The position numbers and the translations under genes were made by a program. This document shows, in pieces, positions 44,525 to 54,089 of a stretch of DNA of 64,000 bases. The DNA lies in the NCBI GenBank assembly GCA_002383165.1, contig DFXK01000018.1, forward strand, positions 62,001 to 126,000, written 5' to 3'. Below the pieces are notes generated by a model that saw nothing but the letters and a program-made list of their open reading frames with translations, was not told where the DNA came from and did no database searches. The stretch comes from Flavobacteriales bacterium UBA4110. GTDB taxonomy: Bacteria > Bacteroidota > Bacteroidia > Flavobacteriales > Weeksellaceae. Positions within the stretch are counted from its first letter, which is position 1. Every line of letters starts with the position of its first letter.

Positions 44525-46159
44525 TTATTTATTCAATGTTTTTTGAAGATTGATTGCATCTTGATATGTTGGTTCATATTCTAGAGATTTTGCAACATCT
44601 TGTTTTGCTTTTTCAGGATTAGCATCTTTTTCCATAAATGCTACAAAGAAATAAGCATAACCCAAACTCGGTTTGCTAGCTTCTATTTCTGCTGGTTTTA
44701 CAAGAGAAATAAATTTCTCATACGAAGCTTTAGCCATATCATTATTTTTAGCTTGCTGATAAGCATAGCCTTGGCTGTAATATGCTGGCGCCCACTCTGG
44801 CAATGCTGAAATCATTTTCCCCCAAGTTAAGATAGCTCCATTCCAGTTTTGAACATTCTGATACTCTGTAGCTAATTTGTAAAGAGAATCTGTATCATTA
44901 GGATTTTCTACAATCTTTTTCTTAAGAGCTTCTATTGCTGGAGAAGTAGGACCTTGCTCTACAGATGCAGAATTGATGCCTCCTTTTACTTTTGCAAGTT
45001 CTTCATCCCATTTTAGTGTTTCGTCTTTTGCAGCTTTTGCAATAGCAATTTTTTGTTGAGCAATTGCATCTAATTGTGCTTTTTTAGCAGCATCTTTTTC
45101 GCCCTTTGCCATACCAGCTGCAATTAAACCTTGCAAACCTTCATCAGATGGTTGGATTCTGCTTTTGTCTGCTTTTGATAAAAAAGTTTCGATATTTTGC
45201 TGAGCTCCTGCATAATCTCCATCTGCATATTGGATATATGCACGCAATCTATATTTGATTGCATCATCTACTTTATCGAAAACTGCATCTAATGTCTTCT
45301 TTGCATTAGCATAGTCTTCATTAGTAAAATAAAGCTTAGCAATTTCTAACTGTGTATATGGATCTTCATCCGCATATTTCGTATAGTTAATCAAATTCTG
45401 AGTTGCTTCTGCATTTTTCTGATACTTGATATTAAATCCTGCCAAAGCTTTGTAAGCTGGAGCATAAGTTGGATCTACTGCAATCGCTTTATCAATATTG
45501 GTTTTAGCTTGTTGCCATTGTTGAGCAGCAATCCAAAGCGTGCCTTTTCTAGTATAAACAGAGGCTTTATTTTGAGCAACAGCTTCTGCTTTATCATAAG
45601 CTGTCATTGCATTTCCTGGATCTTTTTTGATTCTATAAGCATCACCTAAAGCGTAATAATAGTTAGCAGGAACACCTTTTTTATCTGCCTTCTCAATTGC
45701 TTTATTCAAAAAAGTAATTGCTAAGTCTGGAGAACTATTTTTTTCAAATAAAGTTAATGCCTCACCAGCTCTAAAAAGAACTTCGGCATCCTTCTCTTTA
45801 GAATCTTTTACAATCTGCTGAATCTCTGCAATTGCAGACTTATCACCTTTGCCTAATTTAACAGAAGCTAAGCCTAATTTATTCAAATAACTTTTAGGAT
45901 CTGCAGCAAGTCCTTTGTTGAAGTTTTCTTGTGCAGAATCAAAATTGGGATCGAATTGAGTTAAGAATGTATTACCTAAATAGAAATAATTATTGGCGTC
46001 TTTAGGATTTTGATTAATAAGGTCTGTAAAATTTTGTTTTGCTTTCGCATATTTTTGGCTATCTACAAAATTAATTCCCTCTTGTAAAGATTGTGCAAAA
46101 CTAAAACTTGTAAAAAACCCTACTGCTGCTGTTACAGCAATCTTTTTTGATAAATTCAT
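44525..46159 (-). CDS. Exported tetratricopeptide-repeat protein
   Basis: 544 residues from the Met at 46159, which gives a good signal peptide (MNLSKKIAVTAAVGFFTSFS, cut after FAQ). An earlier ATG at 46177 is less likely. About ten TPR-like units follow, for example NNYFYLGNTFL, ASVYTRKGTLWIAAQQW, APAYKALAGFNIKY and TDSLYKLATEYQNVQNW. It is a periplasmic scaffold. It is the last gene of the minus-strand cluster with exbB-exbD-exbD-tonB and the PstS-like gene, so it may organise a TonB-linked envelope complex (inference). Confidence 0.85.
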   Translation of the reverse strand: MNLSKKIAVTAAVGFFTSFSFAQSLQEGINFVDSQKYAKAKQNFTDLINQNPKDANNYFYLGNTFLTQFDPNFDSAQENFNKGLAADPKSYLNKLGLASVKLGKGDKSAIAEIQQIVKDSKEKDAEVLFRAGEALTLFEKNSSPDLAITFLNKAIEKADKKGVPANYYYALGDAYRIKKDPGNAMTAYDKAEAVAQNKASVYTRKGTLWIAAQQWQQAKTNIDKAIAVDPTYAPAYKALAGFNIKYQKNAEATQNLINYTKYADEDPYTQLEIAKLYFTNEDYANAKKTLDAVFDKVDDAIKYRLRAYIQYADGDYAGAQQNIETFLSKADKSRIQPSDEGLQGLIAAGMAKGEKDAAKKAQLDAIAQQKIAIAKAAKDETLKWDEELAKVKGGINSASVEQGPTSPAIEALKKKIVENPNDTDSLYKLATEYQNVQNWNGAILTWGKMISALPEWAPAYYSQGYAYQQAKNNDMAKASYEKFISLVKPAEIEASKPSLGYAYFFVAFMEKDANPEKAKQDVAKSLEYEPTYQDAINLQKTLNK

Positions 46160-46271
46160 TATATATTCTGTTTTCATTTTTCCTAACTATAAATTTCTTT
46201 TAGTCGCAATATTTAGACCAAAATAAAAATTTATGTTTAAACTTTCTGTTAAATAAATATTAAAAGTTCAA

Positions 46272-47138
46272 TTATCTCATTTGAACTTCTCTTTTAAAAA
46301 TATTATACGGCTGGAGACCTTCTTTGTCAACAACAATCTGTCCCAATTGTTGGCACGAGAATCTAATAAATCCATTCCCTAGGCCATAATAACCTTCATT
46401 GGTTAAGAAATATAAAATTCTTGTAAATGGATAAGACATATTTTTCAAACTATCATTGGAAACATCGTACGATTTATTGCCCTTAACGACTTTTAGTATT
46501 TTCAATTCGTTCCGAAGTTTTTCAGCTTCTTTTCCATAAGGACGACTAATTGTATTGTAGCTTATCACACCTATCTTGTCTGGATAATTCTTAAGTTGTT
46601 CTGCAACATTTTCGTTTCCATTGATGATAGAAAATTTCAAATCGGATGGGTTTTTATTAAATTTTTGGGCGATAAAATTAAGATTACTGGAATTAGTTCC
46701 ATCAAAAATAAAACGTTTTTTTTCAGACTGAAGCTCGTTAGCAATCTCATCCATAGAAATAGATTCTAAAGGCGAATTTTTTGGAACGACAAACAAAACG
46801 GCATCAGCAGCAAATTTTGCAGGCTTCCAAGGTAAATCTACTTTTGTATCGTAAGCTTCTTTTTCTTTTTGAGATAATTCTCTAGACATAACAATCACTC
46901 TTACTTTTCTATCTAAAAGATCCAGCAATCCAAAATCTTCTTTTTTAATAACAAGATTAATCTTGGTTTTTGGGTTGAGTGCTGTATAACGTTCTACTAA
47001 CGCTTCTGAGACACTTTTGAAAGATTCGTCTGCTTCTATGGTAATTTCACCTTTGCTAGGATTGTCAACGTCTTTATCTTTTGAACATGAGTAAATCACA
47101 GCTAGGATTGCCATGAATAGAAAAAATATTTTTTTCAT
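46272..47138 (-). CDS. PstS-like substrate-binding lipoprotein
   Basis: 288 residues from the Met at 47138, which leaves one base after the upstream stop; starts at 47150 and 47162 overlap that gene. A lipoprotein signal MKKIFFLFMAILAVIYSC gives the lipid Cys. Residues after it follow the PstS pattern: ITIEADESFKSVSEALVERY, VIVMSRELSQKEKEAY, AADAVLFVVPKNSPLESISMDEI, GVISYNTISRPYG and NEGYYGLGNGFIRFSC. No phosphate permease genes are adjacent. In this cluster a role other than phosphate uptake is possible. Confidence 0.8.
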   Translation of the reverse strand: MKKIFFLFMAILAVIYSCSKDKDVDNPSKGEITIEADESFKSVSEALVERYTALNPKTKINLVIKKEDFGLLDLLDRKVRVIVMSRELSQKEKEAYDTKVDLPWKPAKFAADAVLFVVPKNSPLESISMDEIANELQSEKKRFIFDGTNSSNLNFIAQKFNKNPSDLKFSIINGNENVAEQLKNYPDKIGVISYNTISRPYGKEAEKLRNELKILKVVKGNKSYDVSNDSLKNMSYPFTRILYFLTNEGYYGLGNGFIRFSCQQLGQIVVDKEGLQPYNIFKREVQMR

Positions 47139-47139
47139 T

Positions 47140-47322
47140 CTAATTATCATTTTTGAGCGCAATTATTGCTCTTACAAATCTGAATATACCATAAACTATT
47201 AATAAAGCTCCCAGAGGATAAGCGATATTAGATATTACAATTTCCAAATACCTATAAGCAATAATAAAGATACCGAAAGCAATGTAGAGAAATCCTACAA
47301 CTAGAGAAAGCCATTTATACAT
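47140..47322 (-). CDS. Small two-helix membrane protein
   Basis: 60 residues. Two hydrophobic stretches, WLSLVVGFLYIAFGIFIIAYRY and NIAYPLGALLIVYGIFRFV, separated by a short loop; short charged ends (MYK and ALKNDN). It follows a tonB terminator and lies one base before the PstS-like gene. A small accessory of the TonB-side unit is likely; I know no function. Confidence 0.65.
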   Translation of the reverse strand: MYKWLSLVVGFLYIAFGIFIIAYRYLEIVISNIAYPLGALLIVYGIFRFVRAIIALKNDN

Positions 47323-47334
47323 ATCACAAATTTA

Positions 47335-47369
47335 ATAAAAAAAAGAGAAGTTATAAAAACTTCTCTTTT
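47335..47369 (-). terminator. Terminator after tonB
   Basis: AAAAGAGAAGTT (47341-47352) pairs with AACTTCTCTTTT (47358-47369). On the minus strand it is followed by a long T run (plus-strand A run at 47337-47344). Read-through to the small membrane protein is possible. Confidence 0.75.
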
Positions 47370-47394
47370 ATATAATATATTACAAAATAAATCC

Positions 47395-48219
47395 TTATTG
47401 GAAATTCATTGTAATTGGGAATCTAAATCTAGATCTTACGGGCTGTCCGTTAACTTTAGCTGGTGTCCACTTGGTTTTAATTCCTTTTACAGTAGCTTCC
47501 GCTTCTCTGTTAAAATCAGCATTTGACCCATTAGCTTTCACCTGTGTTAAAGTTCCATCTCTTTCAACGACAAAAGTAATTTCTGTCTTAAGTGTACCTT
47601 CACCTTCCAAACTTCCGGCATCAAAATTATTTTGAAATTTTGTTCTAAAAGCATTAATAGTGCCTGGAAACTCTGCTGACTGATCTACAGATTCATAAAC
47701 TTCATTAGTTACAGGTTTTACCTCGGCAACCTTACCCGTTCCACTAGATGGTGGTGGCGGTGGTGGCGTATAAGCAGGAGTTTTAACCCCTTCTTGGTTA
47801 GCAAGCCCAGTAGTTGTTTCCAATTGTTTTGTAATTGGCGGAGGTGGCGTTTCAATCTTTGGCGCCTTTTTAGGCTCTGGAACAACATTCTGAATTACCT
47901 CTTGCTGTTCAGGCTCCTTTGGAGGCGGAGGTGGCGGTGGTTCTTCTTCTTTAGGTTGATCAATAATTGGTTCTTCTTCTAAGATATCTACCAACTTTGC
48001 ATCTACCTCCACAGCATCTTTAGCATTCATTTGCTGAATTTTAAGATAGACAAGCGGGGAAACCGCAAGAAGAATAAAAAAAGCCGTTCCTATCAAGAAA
48101 GATCTGGTAAGCAACTTAGGATACGCAGTTCTAAGATCGTACGCACCGTATTCTTTATTTCTATTTTCAAATACAATCTCATCAAGAGAAAGATCGTACT
48201 TCAAATTTTCGTCTGCCAT
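47395..48219 (-). CDS. tonB: TonB-family energy transducer
   Basis: 274 residues. The N-terminus is NENRNKEYGAYDLRTAYPKL-like (cytoplasmic), then one membrane helix near residues 35-55 (LIGTAFFILLAVSPLVYL). A Pro-rich periplasmic part (EEEPPPPPPPKEPEQQ) leads to the TonB C-terminal domain, with FVVERDGTLTQVKANGS and WTPAKVNGQPVRSRFRFPI. It passes ExbB/ExbD-derived energy to outer-membrane receptors. Its EYGAYDLR N-terminus is the standard Bacteroidota TonB form. Confidence 0.93.
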   Translation of the reverse strand: MADENLKYDLSLDEIVFENRNKEYGAYDLRTAYPKLLTRSFLIGTAFFILLAVSPLVYLKIQQMNAKDAVEVDAKLVDILEEEPIIDQPKEEEPPPPPPPKEPEQQEVIQNVVPEPKKAPKIETPPPPITKQLETTTGLANQEGVKTPAYTPPPPPPSSGTGKVAEVKPVTNEVYESVDQSAEFPGTINAFRTKFQNNFDAGSLEGEGTLKTEITFVVERDGTLTQVKANGSNADFNREAEATVKGIKTKWTPAKVNGQPVRSRFRFPITMNFQ

Positions 48220-48255
48220 TTTAATAATATTAAATATGATATTTGTAGAAAGAAA

Positions 48256-48795
48256 TTATTCTCCAACTTTCTTTTTATAAATAGCTAACTCCCAAGGTTT
48301 GATATCGGTAACCCCATATCTTTCATTTTTAGTGATAGCCATTTCATCAAGAATATCTACAAAATTCTTATATACTGCATCGTCTGTTGGCTTGATAATT
48401 ACTGTGAATTTTTCTTTATCAGAGGCTCCAGCTTTTGCTCTCTCAATTACTTTCGTAATACCTTCTCTATCAAAGTTTGTTTCAACAAGTGTTTGATCGT
48501 TAAGACCAGCTTGATCTTGTTGGTGATAGAAAATTCTGTTATCTTTTCCTATGATAATAGAAATTGAATTATTCAATTTGATTTCTGTATCTGGTGGTTT
48601 CTGGTTTTCCTTTGGCTTAGCCGGAAGACCAAGATCCATCACATTTGGTTTACTAAATGTTGTGGTGAACATAAAGAACATCAACATCAAGAAATTCAAA
48701 TCAACCATCGGAGTCATATCTACACGGGGATTGTGCTTTTTCGAGCGGACCTTACCGCCTTTACCGGAATCCTCTTTTACTTGTACTTCTGCCAT
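48256..48795 (-). CDS. ExbD-family biopolymer transport protein (2)
   Basis: 179 residues. A basic start (KGGKVRSKKHNPRVDMTPMV) precedes one membrane helix with the conserved Asp (PMVDLNFLMLMFFMFTTTF). The periplasmic rest binds TonB. It lies 7 bases after the first exbD. Two non-identical ExbD proteins in tandem are common in Bacteroidota TonB systems. Its Asp in VDLNF is the proton-path residue. Confidence 0.93.
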   Translation of the reverse strand: MAEVQVKEDSGKGGKVRSKKHNPRVDMTPMVDLNFLMLMFFMFTTTFSKPNVMDLGLPAKPKENQKPPDTEIKLNNSISIIIGKDNRIFYHQQDQAGLNDQTLVETNFDREGITKVIERAKAGASDKEKFTVIIKPTDDAVYKNFVDILDEMAITKNERYGVTDIKPWELAIYKKKVGE

Positions 48796-48802
48796 TTCCT
48801 GA

Positions 48803-49408
48803 TTAATTTTTATTTGTCTCTTGTGATGTAATCAACCAAAATTTAAGAAAATCAATATCTCTTAAACCTTCAAACAAGCTTTTTACTTTTGGATATTTTG
48901 TAGTCACATCACCTTTAATCGCTAACTTGTAGTTAGGATTAACAGCAAGACTTTGCTCTACCCAATCAATTAATTGCTTATTTGTACTATCCATAGGAAT
49001 ACCTTCTTTTGATTTGTAAGTTTTTTGTTGTTCTGCAGGCAGATTCAAAAAACTTTTCAATTGTCCCATTGGTACGCTTACCGCTTCTACTTTTGCAAAT
49101 GCAGCTTTTTCTGGGTTTGTAAAAGTCATATTGTACTTTGCTCCCATTTTATCCAAAAGTTGTATTTTTTCTGACCCGTTATCTACAGGCTGAAAATAAA
49201 ACACACCATCTGGAGTAACACTTACAGTCATAAGACTAGCATCAGGAAGTAACTTCTCTGATATAGAAGAAGGCGGTTTTATCTGTGCCACATCGGGCTT
49301 TTTGAACTGGGTAGTCATAATGAAGAATGTAAGAAGTAAGAATGTTACATCACACATTGCTGTCATATCTAGAGCTACACCATGTCTTTTTGGTTTAATT
49401 CTCGCCAT
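48803..49408 (-). CDS. ExbD-family biopolymer transport protein (1)
   Basis: 201 residues. MARIKPKRHGVALDMTAMCD leads into the membrane helix CDVTFLLLTFFIMTTQF with the conserved Asp in CDVTF. The periplasmic part ends FEGLRDIDFLKFWLITSQE. Together with ExbD (2) and ExbB it forms the proton-driven motor. The start is 73 bases after the exbB stop. Confidence 0.93.
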   Translation of the reverse strand: MARIKPKRHGVALDMTAMCDVTFLLLTFFIMTTQFKKPDVAQIKPPSSISEKLLPDASLMTVSVTPDGVFYFQPVDNGSEKIQLLDKMGAKYNMTFTNPEKAAFAKVEAVSVPMGQLKSFLNLPAEQQKTYKSKEGIPMDSTNKQLIDWVEQSLAVNPNYKLAIKGDVTTKYPKVKSLFEGLRDIDFLKFWLITSQETNKN

Positions 49409-49481
49409 TATTTTGTCTATTTAACTATTTGATGAAATTTAAAATGTAATAAAACTACATTTTAAGAAAACACTCAGTTTC

Positions 49482-50345
49482 TTAGTGAAACTCAGCAAAA
49501 GATTGTTGGATGCTCATAGAGATCTCGTCGATCTTGTAAGTCAAACCATCAATTTTTGATGTGAAATAGTTATAAAGAATAATTGCAATTGCAGAAGTAC
49601 CAATACCTAAAGCTGTATTCATCAAGGCCTCAGAGATACCGATTGATAATGCAGCAGCATCTGGTGTTCCACCTGCTTCTCCTAATGCTTGGAATGAACG
49701 AATCATACCTAATACAGTTCCCAATAGTGCTACCAACGTTGCAACTGTTCCTAATGTAGAAAGAATGTTCATATTTTTCTCTAACATTGGCATTTCAAGA
49801 GTTGTAGCCTCTTCAATGGCTTTGTTAAGGCCTGCCATTTTTTGTTCTTTGTCTAGAGTTGTATCGTGAGCTAATGCTTTGTAAGTCGTAAGACCTTCTT
49901 TCACAACATTTCCGATAGAACCCTGCTGCTTATCGCACTCTTCCAAAGCCTCATCGATTTTGTTTTTGTTAAGCAAGCTTCTGATTTTTAAAACAAAATT
50001 ATCAACATTTCCAGTTCCAGAAGCTTTGTTCAATACAATAGCTCTTTCAATAGCGAAAACAATAACGATAATCATAAAAGTAATCAACACAGGAACAAGA
50101 ACTCCTCCCATATAAATAACGCCTAATCCGTGAGGGTGTAATTCCGTCCCTTTGATATCAGCAAATGCTACTGAAGCTGTGCCAGCTGTACGCGCATCCT
50201 CTTGAAAGTTAGATGGATTACCTAAAACAAATAAAAAGATTGCAATACCAATTGCAAATAAGATTGGTATAATTACCGCAGGATTAAGACCTCCTTTTTT
50301 TCTAGCAACTACTTGCTCATCCGTGTTTGAAACATTCATTTCCAT
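49482..50345 (-). CDS. exbB: MotA/TolQ/ExbB proton channel protein
   Basis: 287 residues with three membrane regions: an N-terminal one (LNPAVIIPILFAIGIAIFLF), a second (VLVPVLITFMIIVIVFAIERA) and the last pair around STLGTVATLVALLGTVLGMI, which is the MotA/ExbB family motif. The extra N-terminal helix is a Bacteroidota feature. It is the first gene of the cluster. A -7 box TAATTTTG (CAAAATTA, 50410-50417 on the plus strand) is the likely promoter; the rest of 50346-50631 is AT-rich with nothing recognised. Confidence 0.93.
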   Translation of the reverse strand: MEMNVSNTDEQVVARKKGGLNPAVIIPILFAIGIAIFLFVLGNPSNFQEDARTAGTASVAFADIKGTELHPHGLGVIYMGGVLVPVLITFMIIVIVFAIERAIVLNKASGTGNVDNFVLKIRSLLNKNKIDEALEECDKQQGSIGNVVKEGLTTYKALAHDTTLDKEQKMAGLNKAIEEATTLEMPMLEKNMNILSTLGTVATLVALLGTVLGMIRSFQALGEAGGTPDAAALSIGISEALMNTALGIGTSAIAIILYNYFTSKIDGLTYKIDEISMSIQQSFAEFH

Positions 50346-50631
50346 ATTAAAACTAAATTATAATTGTTAAATTTTATCGTGTAAAATAAAGTCAAATATT
50401 TTAAAAATGCAAAATTATTTTTGCTTTGAGTTCTAATTTTGTTTAGTCAAAAAAAACAATTAATTCCATTATTAAATAAATTAAAACCTTGTTTTTGTGA
50501 ATTTATTATTCCTTTTCGAAGTATTAAGATTATATACTTAAAATTGATATGATAAAATTATGATTTTTATTTCAATAATTTTCGGTTATGCAACAATAAA
50601 TTTTCTTAATCTATCGCAAGGAAATCTAAAA

Positions 50632-53442
50632 TCAGCTAACAATATTGATGATTTTCTTCGGGACAAAGATGAAGTTCTTAACTGGATTTTCACCTAAAAT
50701 CCTTTTAACATCTTCATTTCTCATAACAATTGTCTGCACATCATCCTTAGTCAAATCAGCAGCCAACTTCAGCTTCATCTTCATTTTTCCGTTGAAACTC
50801 ACTGGGTAATCTATCTCATCTTCAATTAAATAGCTTTCATCAAGCCTTGGAAATGGTTCAAATTCAATAGAGGCATTATTTCCCAGCAAATTCCACACCT
50901 CTTCGCAAATATGTGGCGCATATGGTGATATAATAACAGCCAAAGGTTGCAAAATATTGCGTTTGTTACATTTTAATTTCTGTAATTCGTTCACCGCAAT
51001 CATAAAAGACGACACAGAAGTATTGAAAGAAAAATTCTCAATATCGTAAACCACTTTCTTGATTAATGTATGCAGCACTTTATATTCTTCTTTTGTTGGT
51101 TCTTCATCAGAAACAGCAAAATTATCGCCATCGAAATAAAGATTCCAGAATTTTTTCAAGAAACCATAAACGCCGCTAAGACCTTGTGTGTTCCAAGGTT
51201 TGGATTGCTCTAATGGACCAAGGAACATTTCGTACAATCTTAAACCATCTGCTCCGTATTCATTACAGATGTCATCAGGATTTACAACATTGTATTTAGA
51301 CTTAGACATTTTTTCTACTTCACGACCTGTGATGTATTTTCCGTCTTCCAAAATAAATTCTGCATCAGCATAATCTGGTCTCCAAGTTTTAAAAGCTTCA
51401 GTATCTAATTCATCTGTTGTTCCTTTTAATAAAGAGACATCAACATGGATTGCTTGAGTTATATAATCTTTCGCTAAATTTTTAGAAACAAATTGATTAG
51501 TACCGTCAATTCTATATACAAAAGCACTCATCCCCAAAATCATCCCTTGATTAATCAACTTTTGGAAAGGCTCATTTTGTTCGATATAACCTCTGTCCTT
51601 CAAGAACATATTCCAGAAACGAGAATACAACAAGTGTCCTGTTGCGTGTTCGCTACCTCCAATATATAAATCAACCTGCCCCCAATAATCAGACAATTCT
51701 TTTTTACAGAAAACCTCATCATTATTTGGATCCATATATCTTAGGAAATACCAAGAACTTCCTGCCCAGCCTGGCATTGTGGATAATTCTAAAGGGAAAA
51801 CTGTTTTGTCATCAATCAAATCTGTATCAACAACTTTTTGATTCGCCTCGTCCCAGGCAAATTTTTTTGCGTTTCCTAATGGTGGGTCGCCGTCTTCTGT
51901 TGGCAAATATTTCTCAACCTCAGGAAGTTCCAAAGGCAAAGCAGAATTTGGCAACGTGTATGGCATTCCTTCCTTATAATATATAGGAACAGGTTCTCCC
52001 CAATATCTTTGTCTTGAGAAAATCGCATCACGTTGTCTGTAATTCGTAGTTCCGTGACCAATTCCTTTATTTTCGATTTCAGCAATGATTTTTGCTTTTG
52101 CATCATTATAATTAAGACCATTCAAGAAATCAGAATTCACACAAACCGAATCCTTAGAATCATAAGCTTCTTCCTGAACATCCACATCAGATTCTACAAC
52201 TTTGATAATTTCCAATCCGAATTTCTTAGCAAATCTGTGATCCCGCTCATCGTGTGCAGGAACTGCCATCACAGCTCCAGTTCCGTAACCCATCAACACA
52301 TAATCCGAAATATAAATAGGAATTCTGTTCCCATTAAAAGGATTAATCGCATAACTTCCTGTGAAAGCACCACTTACGTTTTTCACGTCAGCCATTCTAT
52401 CACGTTCAGTCTTTTTCGATGTTTCTTCTATGTAAGTTGCGATTTCCGTTGCTTGTTCTTCGGTTGTTAAATTTTGAACCAAAGGATTTTCTGGTGCCAA
52501 AACCATAAACGTAGCTCCGAAAATCGTATCAGGTCTTGTCGTGAAAACTTCAATCGTTTCTCCATTTTCAGTTGAGAATCTAACTTGCGCACCTTGAGAT
52601 TTTCCAATCCAATATTCCTGAGAATCTTTCAAAGGTTGTGGCCAATCCAAAGTTTTCAATCCTTGCAACAATCTTTCAGAATATGCGGAAATTCTCATAC
52701 TCCATTGCATCATTTTCTTTTGGAATACAGGAAAGCCACCTCTTTCGGATTTTCCGTCTTTTACCTCATCGTTTGCCAAAACCGTTCCCAATGCCGGACA
52801 CCAGTTTACAGTTGTTTCCGCTCTGTAAGCCAAACGATAATTTAATAAAATCGCACCTTTATCAATTTCAGAAGCATTTTTCCATTCGTCGGAAGTGAAA
52901 TTCAGTTCTTCGTTTTGATTGGCATTTAATCCTTCGCTTCCTTTTTCTTCAAAATGTTGGATTAAGGTTTCGATAGATTCCGCCTTGTCAGTATTTTTAT
53001 TATACCAAGAATGAAACAACTGAATAAAAATCCATTGCGTCCATTTATAATAAGAAGCGTCCGAAGTTCTCACTTCCCTACTCCAGTCGAAAGAGAAACC
53101 AATCTTTCTTAATTGCTCCTCATATCTCGTGATATTTTGTTCAGTCGTAATGGCAGGATGCGTTCCAGTTTGGATGGCGTATTGCTCCGCCGGAAGCCCA
53201 AAACTATCGTAACCAACCGGATGAAGAACGTTGAAACCCTGATGTCTTTTGTATCGCGCATAGATATCAGAAGCAATATAACCGAGCGGATGTCCCACGT
53301 GAAGTCCAGCTCCGGAAGGATATGGAAACATATCGAGGACGTAAAATTTCGGTTTATCTGTTTTATCGGAAGTCTTGTAAGTTTGATTGTCTTCCCAGTA
53401 TTTCTGCCACTTTTTTTCTATCTGCTGATGGTCGTAAAACAT
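50632..53442 (-). CDS. leuS: Leucyl-tRNA synthetase
   Basis: 936 residues. The class I signature HIGH is in GLHVGHPLGYIASD near residue 50, and KMSKSKYNVVNPDD near residue 710. The editing domain between them (FTTRPDTIFGATFMV, MAVPAHDERDHRFAKKFG) is typical LeuRS. It charges tRNA-Leu. It lies 5 bases after the lipocalin-like gene on the same strand, which puts a short lipoprotein gene in front of an essential synthetase gene. Confidence 0.97.
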   Translation of the reverse strand: MFYDHQQIEKKWQKYWEDNQTYKTSDKTDKPKFYVLDMFPYPSGAGLHVGHPLGYIASDIYARYKRHQGFNVLHPVGYDSFGLPAEQYAIQTGTHPAITTEQNITRYEEQLRKIGFSFDWSREVRTSDASYYKWTQWIFIQLFHSWYNKNTDKAESIETLIQHFEEKGSEGLNANQNEELNFTSDEWKNASEIDKGAILLNYRLAYRAETTVNWCPALGTVLANDEVKDGKSERGGFPVFQKKMMQWSMRISAYSERLLQGLKTLDWPQPLKDSQEYWIGKSQGAQVRFSTENGETIEVFTTRPDTIFGATFMVLAPENPLVQNLTTEEQATEIATYIEETSKKTERDRMADVKNVSGAFTGSYAINPFNGNRIPIYISDYVLMGYGTGAVMAVPAHDERDHRFAKKFGLEIIKVVESDVDVQEEAYDSKDSVCVNSDFLNGLNYNDAKAKIIAEIENKGIGHGTTNYRQRDAIFSRQRYWGEPVPIYYKEGMPYTLPNSALPLELPEVEKYLPTEDGDPPLGNAKKFAWDEANQKVVDTDLIDDKTVFPLELSTMPGWAGSSWYFLRYMDPNNDEVFCKKELSDYWGQVDLYIGGSEHATGHLLYSRFWNMFLKDRGYIEQNEPFQKLINQGMILGMSAFVYRIDGTNQFVSKNLAKDYITQAIHVDVSLLKGTTDELDTEAFKTWRPDYADAEFILEDGKYITGREVEKMSKSKYNVVNPDDICNEYGADGLRLYEMFLGPLEQSKPWNTQGLSGVYGFLKKFWNLYFDGDNFAVSDEEPTKEEYKVLHTLIKKVVYDIENFSFNTSVSSFMIAVNELQKLKCNKRNILQPLAVIISPYAPHICEEVWNLLGNNASIEFEPFPRLDESYLIEDEIDYPVSFNGKMKMKLKLAADLTKDDVQTIVMRNEDVKRILGENPVKNFIFVPKKIINIVS

Positions 53443-53447
53443 TATTT

Positions 53448-53912
53448 TTAATTTCTTTTGTAAGTTTTTAATTCATAAACGGTGTGAAAAACTCCACCAG
53501 AATCCGATAAAAAATAAAATTTGGTAACGAGTTCTTTATCTGTGAGTTTAACAATATTATATTCAGCTATTGAATTATTCTGATAATTATGTTTAATTGT
53601 CTTAGCTGCTTTATCCCAAGAATAATTAAAACTGACCTCCGAATCAAAAACACAATCTGTAAAAGTCTCTAAATATCTTACACTGATACTCTTTCCAGCA
53701 TCCAAATATTCGATATATGTCTTTTTTTCACAATCTGTATACTGCGTCTCTGCCAACTCTGGTGTACCTGTCCTGTCATCTATAACAGAATGGCTCACAA
53801 CATACCATTTACCCTGAAGATTAGGATCTGCAACAGTTGCTGGTTTATCATCATCCTTTCTGCACTGAACAGAAACAATAATAATGAGTAGAAACAATAA
53901 AACTTTCTTCAT
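53448..53912 (-). CDS. Lipocalin-like lipoprotein
   Basis: 154 residues. Lipoprotein signal MKKVLLFLLIIIVSVQC. The mature part DPNLQGKWYVVSHSVIDD has the lipocalin-like GxW motif, then alternating beta strands (YIEYLDAGKSISVRYLET, FNYSWDKAAKTIKHNYQN) as in Lipocalin_4/5 proteins. Ligand and function unknown. It starts a two-gene unit with leuS, 5 bases apart. Confidence 0.75.
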   Translation of the reverse strand: MKKVLLFLLIIIVSVQCRKDDDKPATVADPNLQGKWYVVSHSVIDDRTGTPELAETQYTDCEKKTYIEYLDAGKSISVRYLETFTDCVFDSEVSFNYSWDKAAKTIKHNYQNNSIAEYNIVKLTDKELVTKFYFLSDSGGVFHTVYELKTYKRN

Positions 53913-54089
53913 TTTTCAAATTAAGTTAATATTTGACGAACACAAATTTATGGATTTGAAAACAATTAGCAATAATAATTATTAGACACCTTATCCTTCA
54001 TCAGTTTCAAGAGCGAACCTCAATAATTTTCACGATTAAAAACCTATTATCTTAAAGTCTATATATTTATCTTTGTAAAAAATTCACAA

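Noticed and set aside
52033..52470. 145-codon plus-strand open frame inside leuS.
   Set aside because: It lies fully opposite the LeuRS editing domain and has no recognisable protein features.
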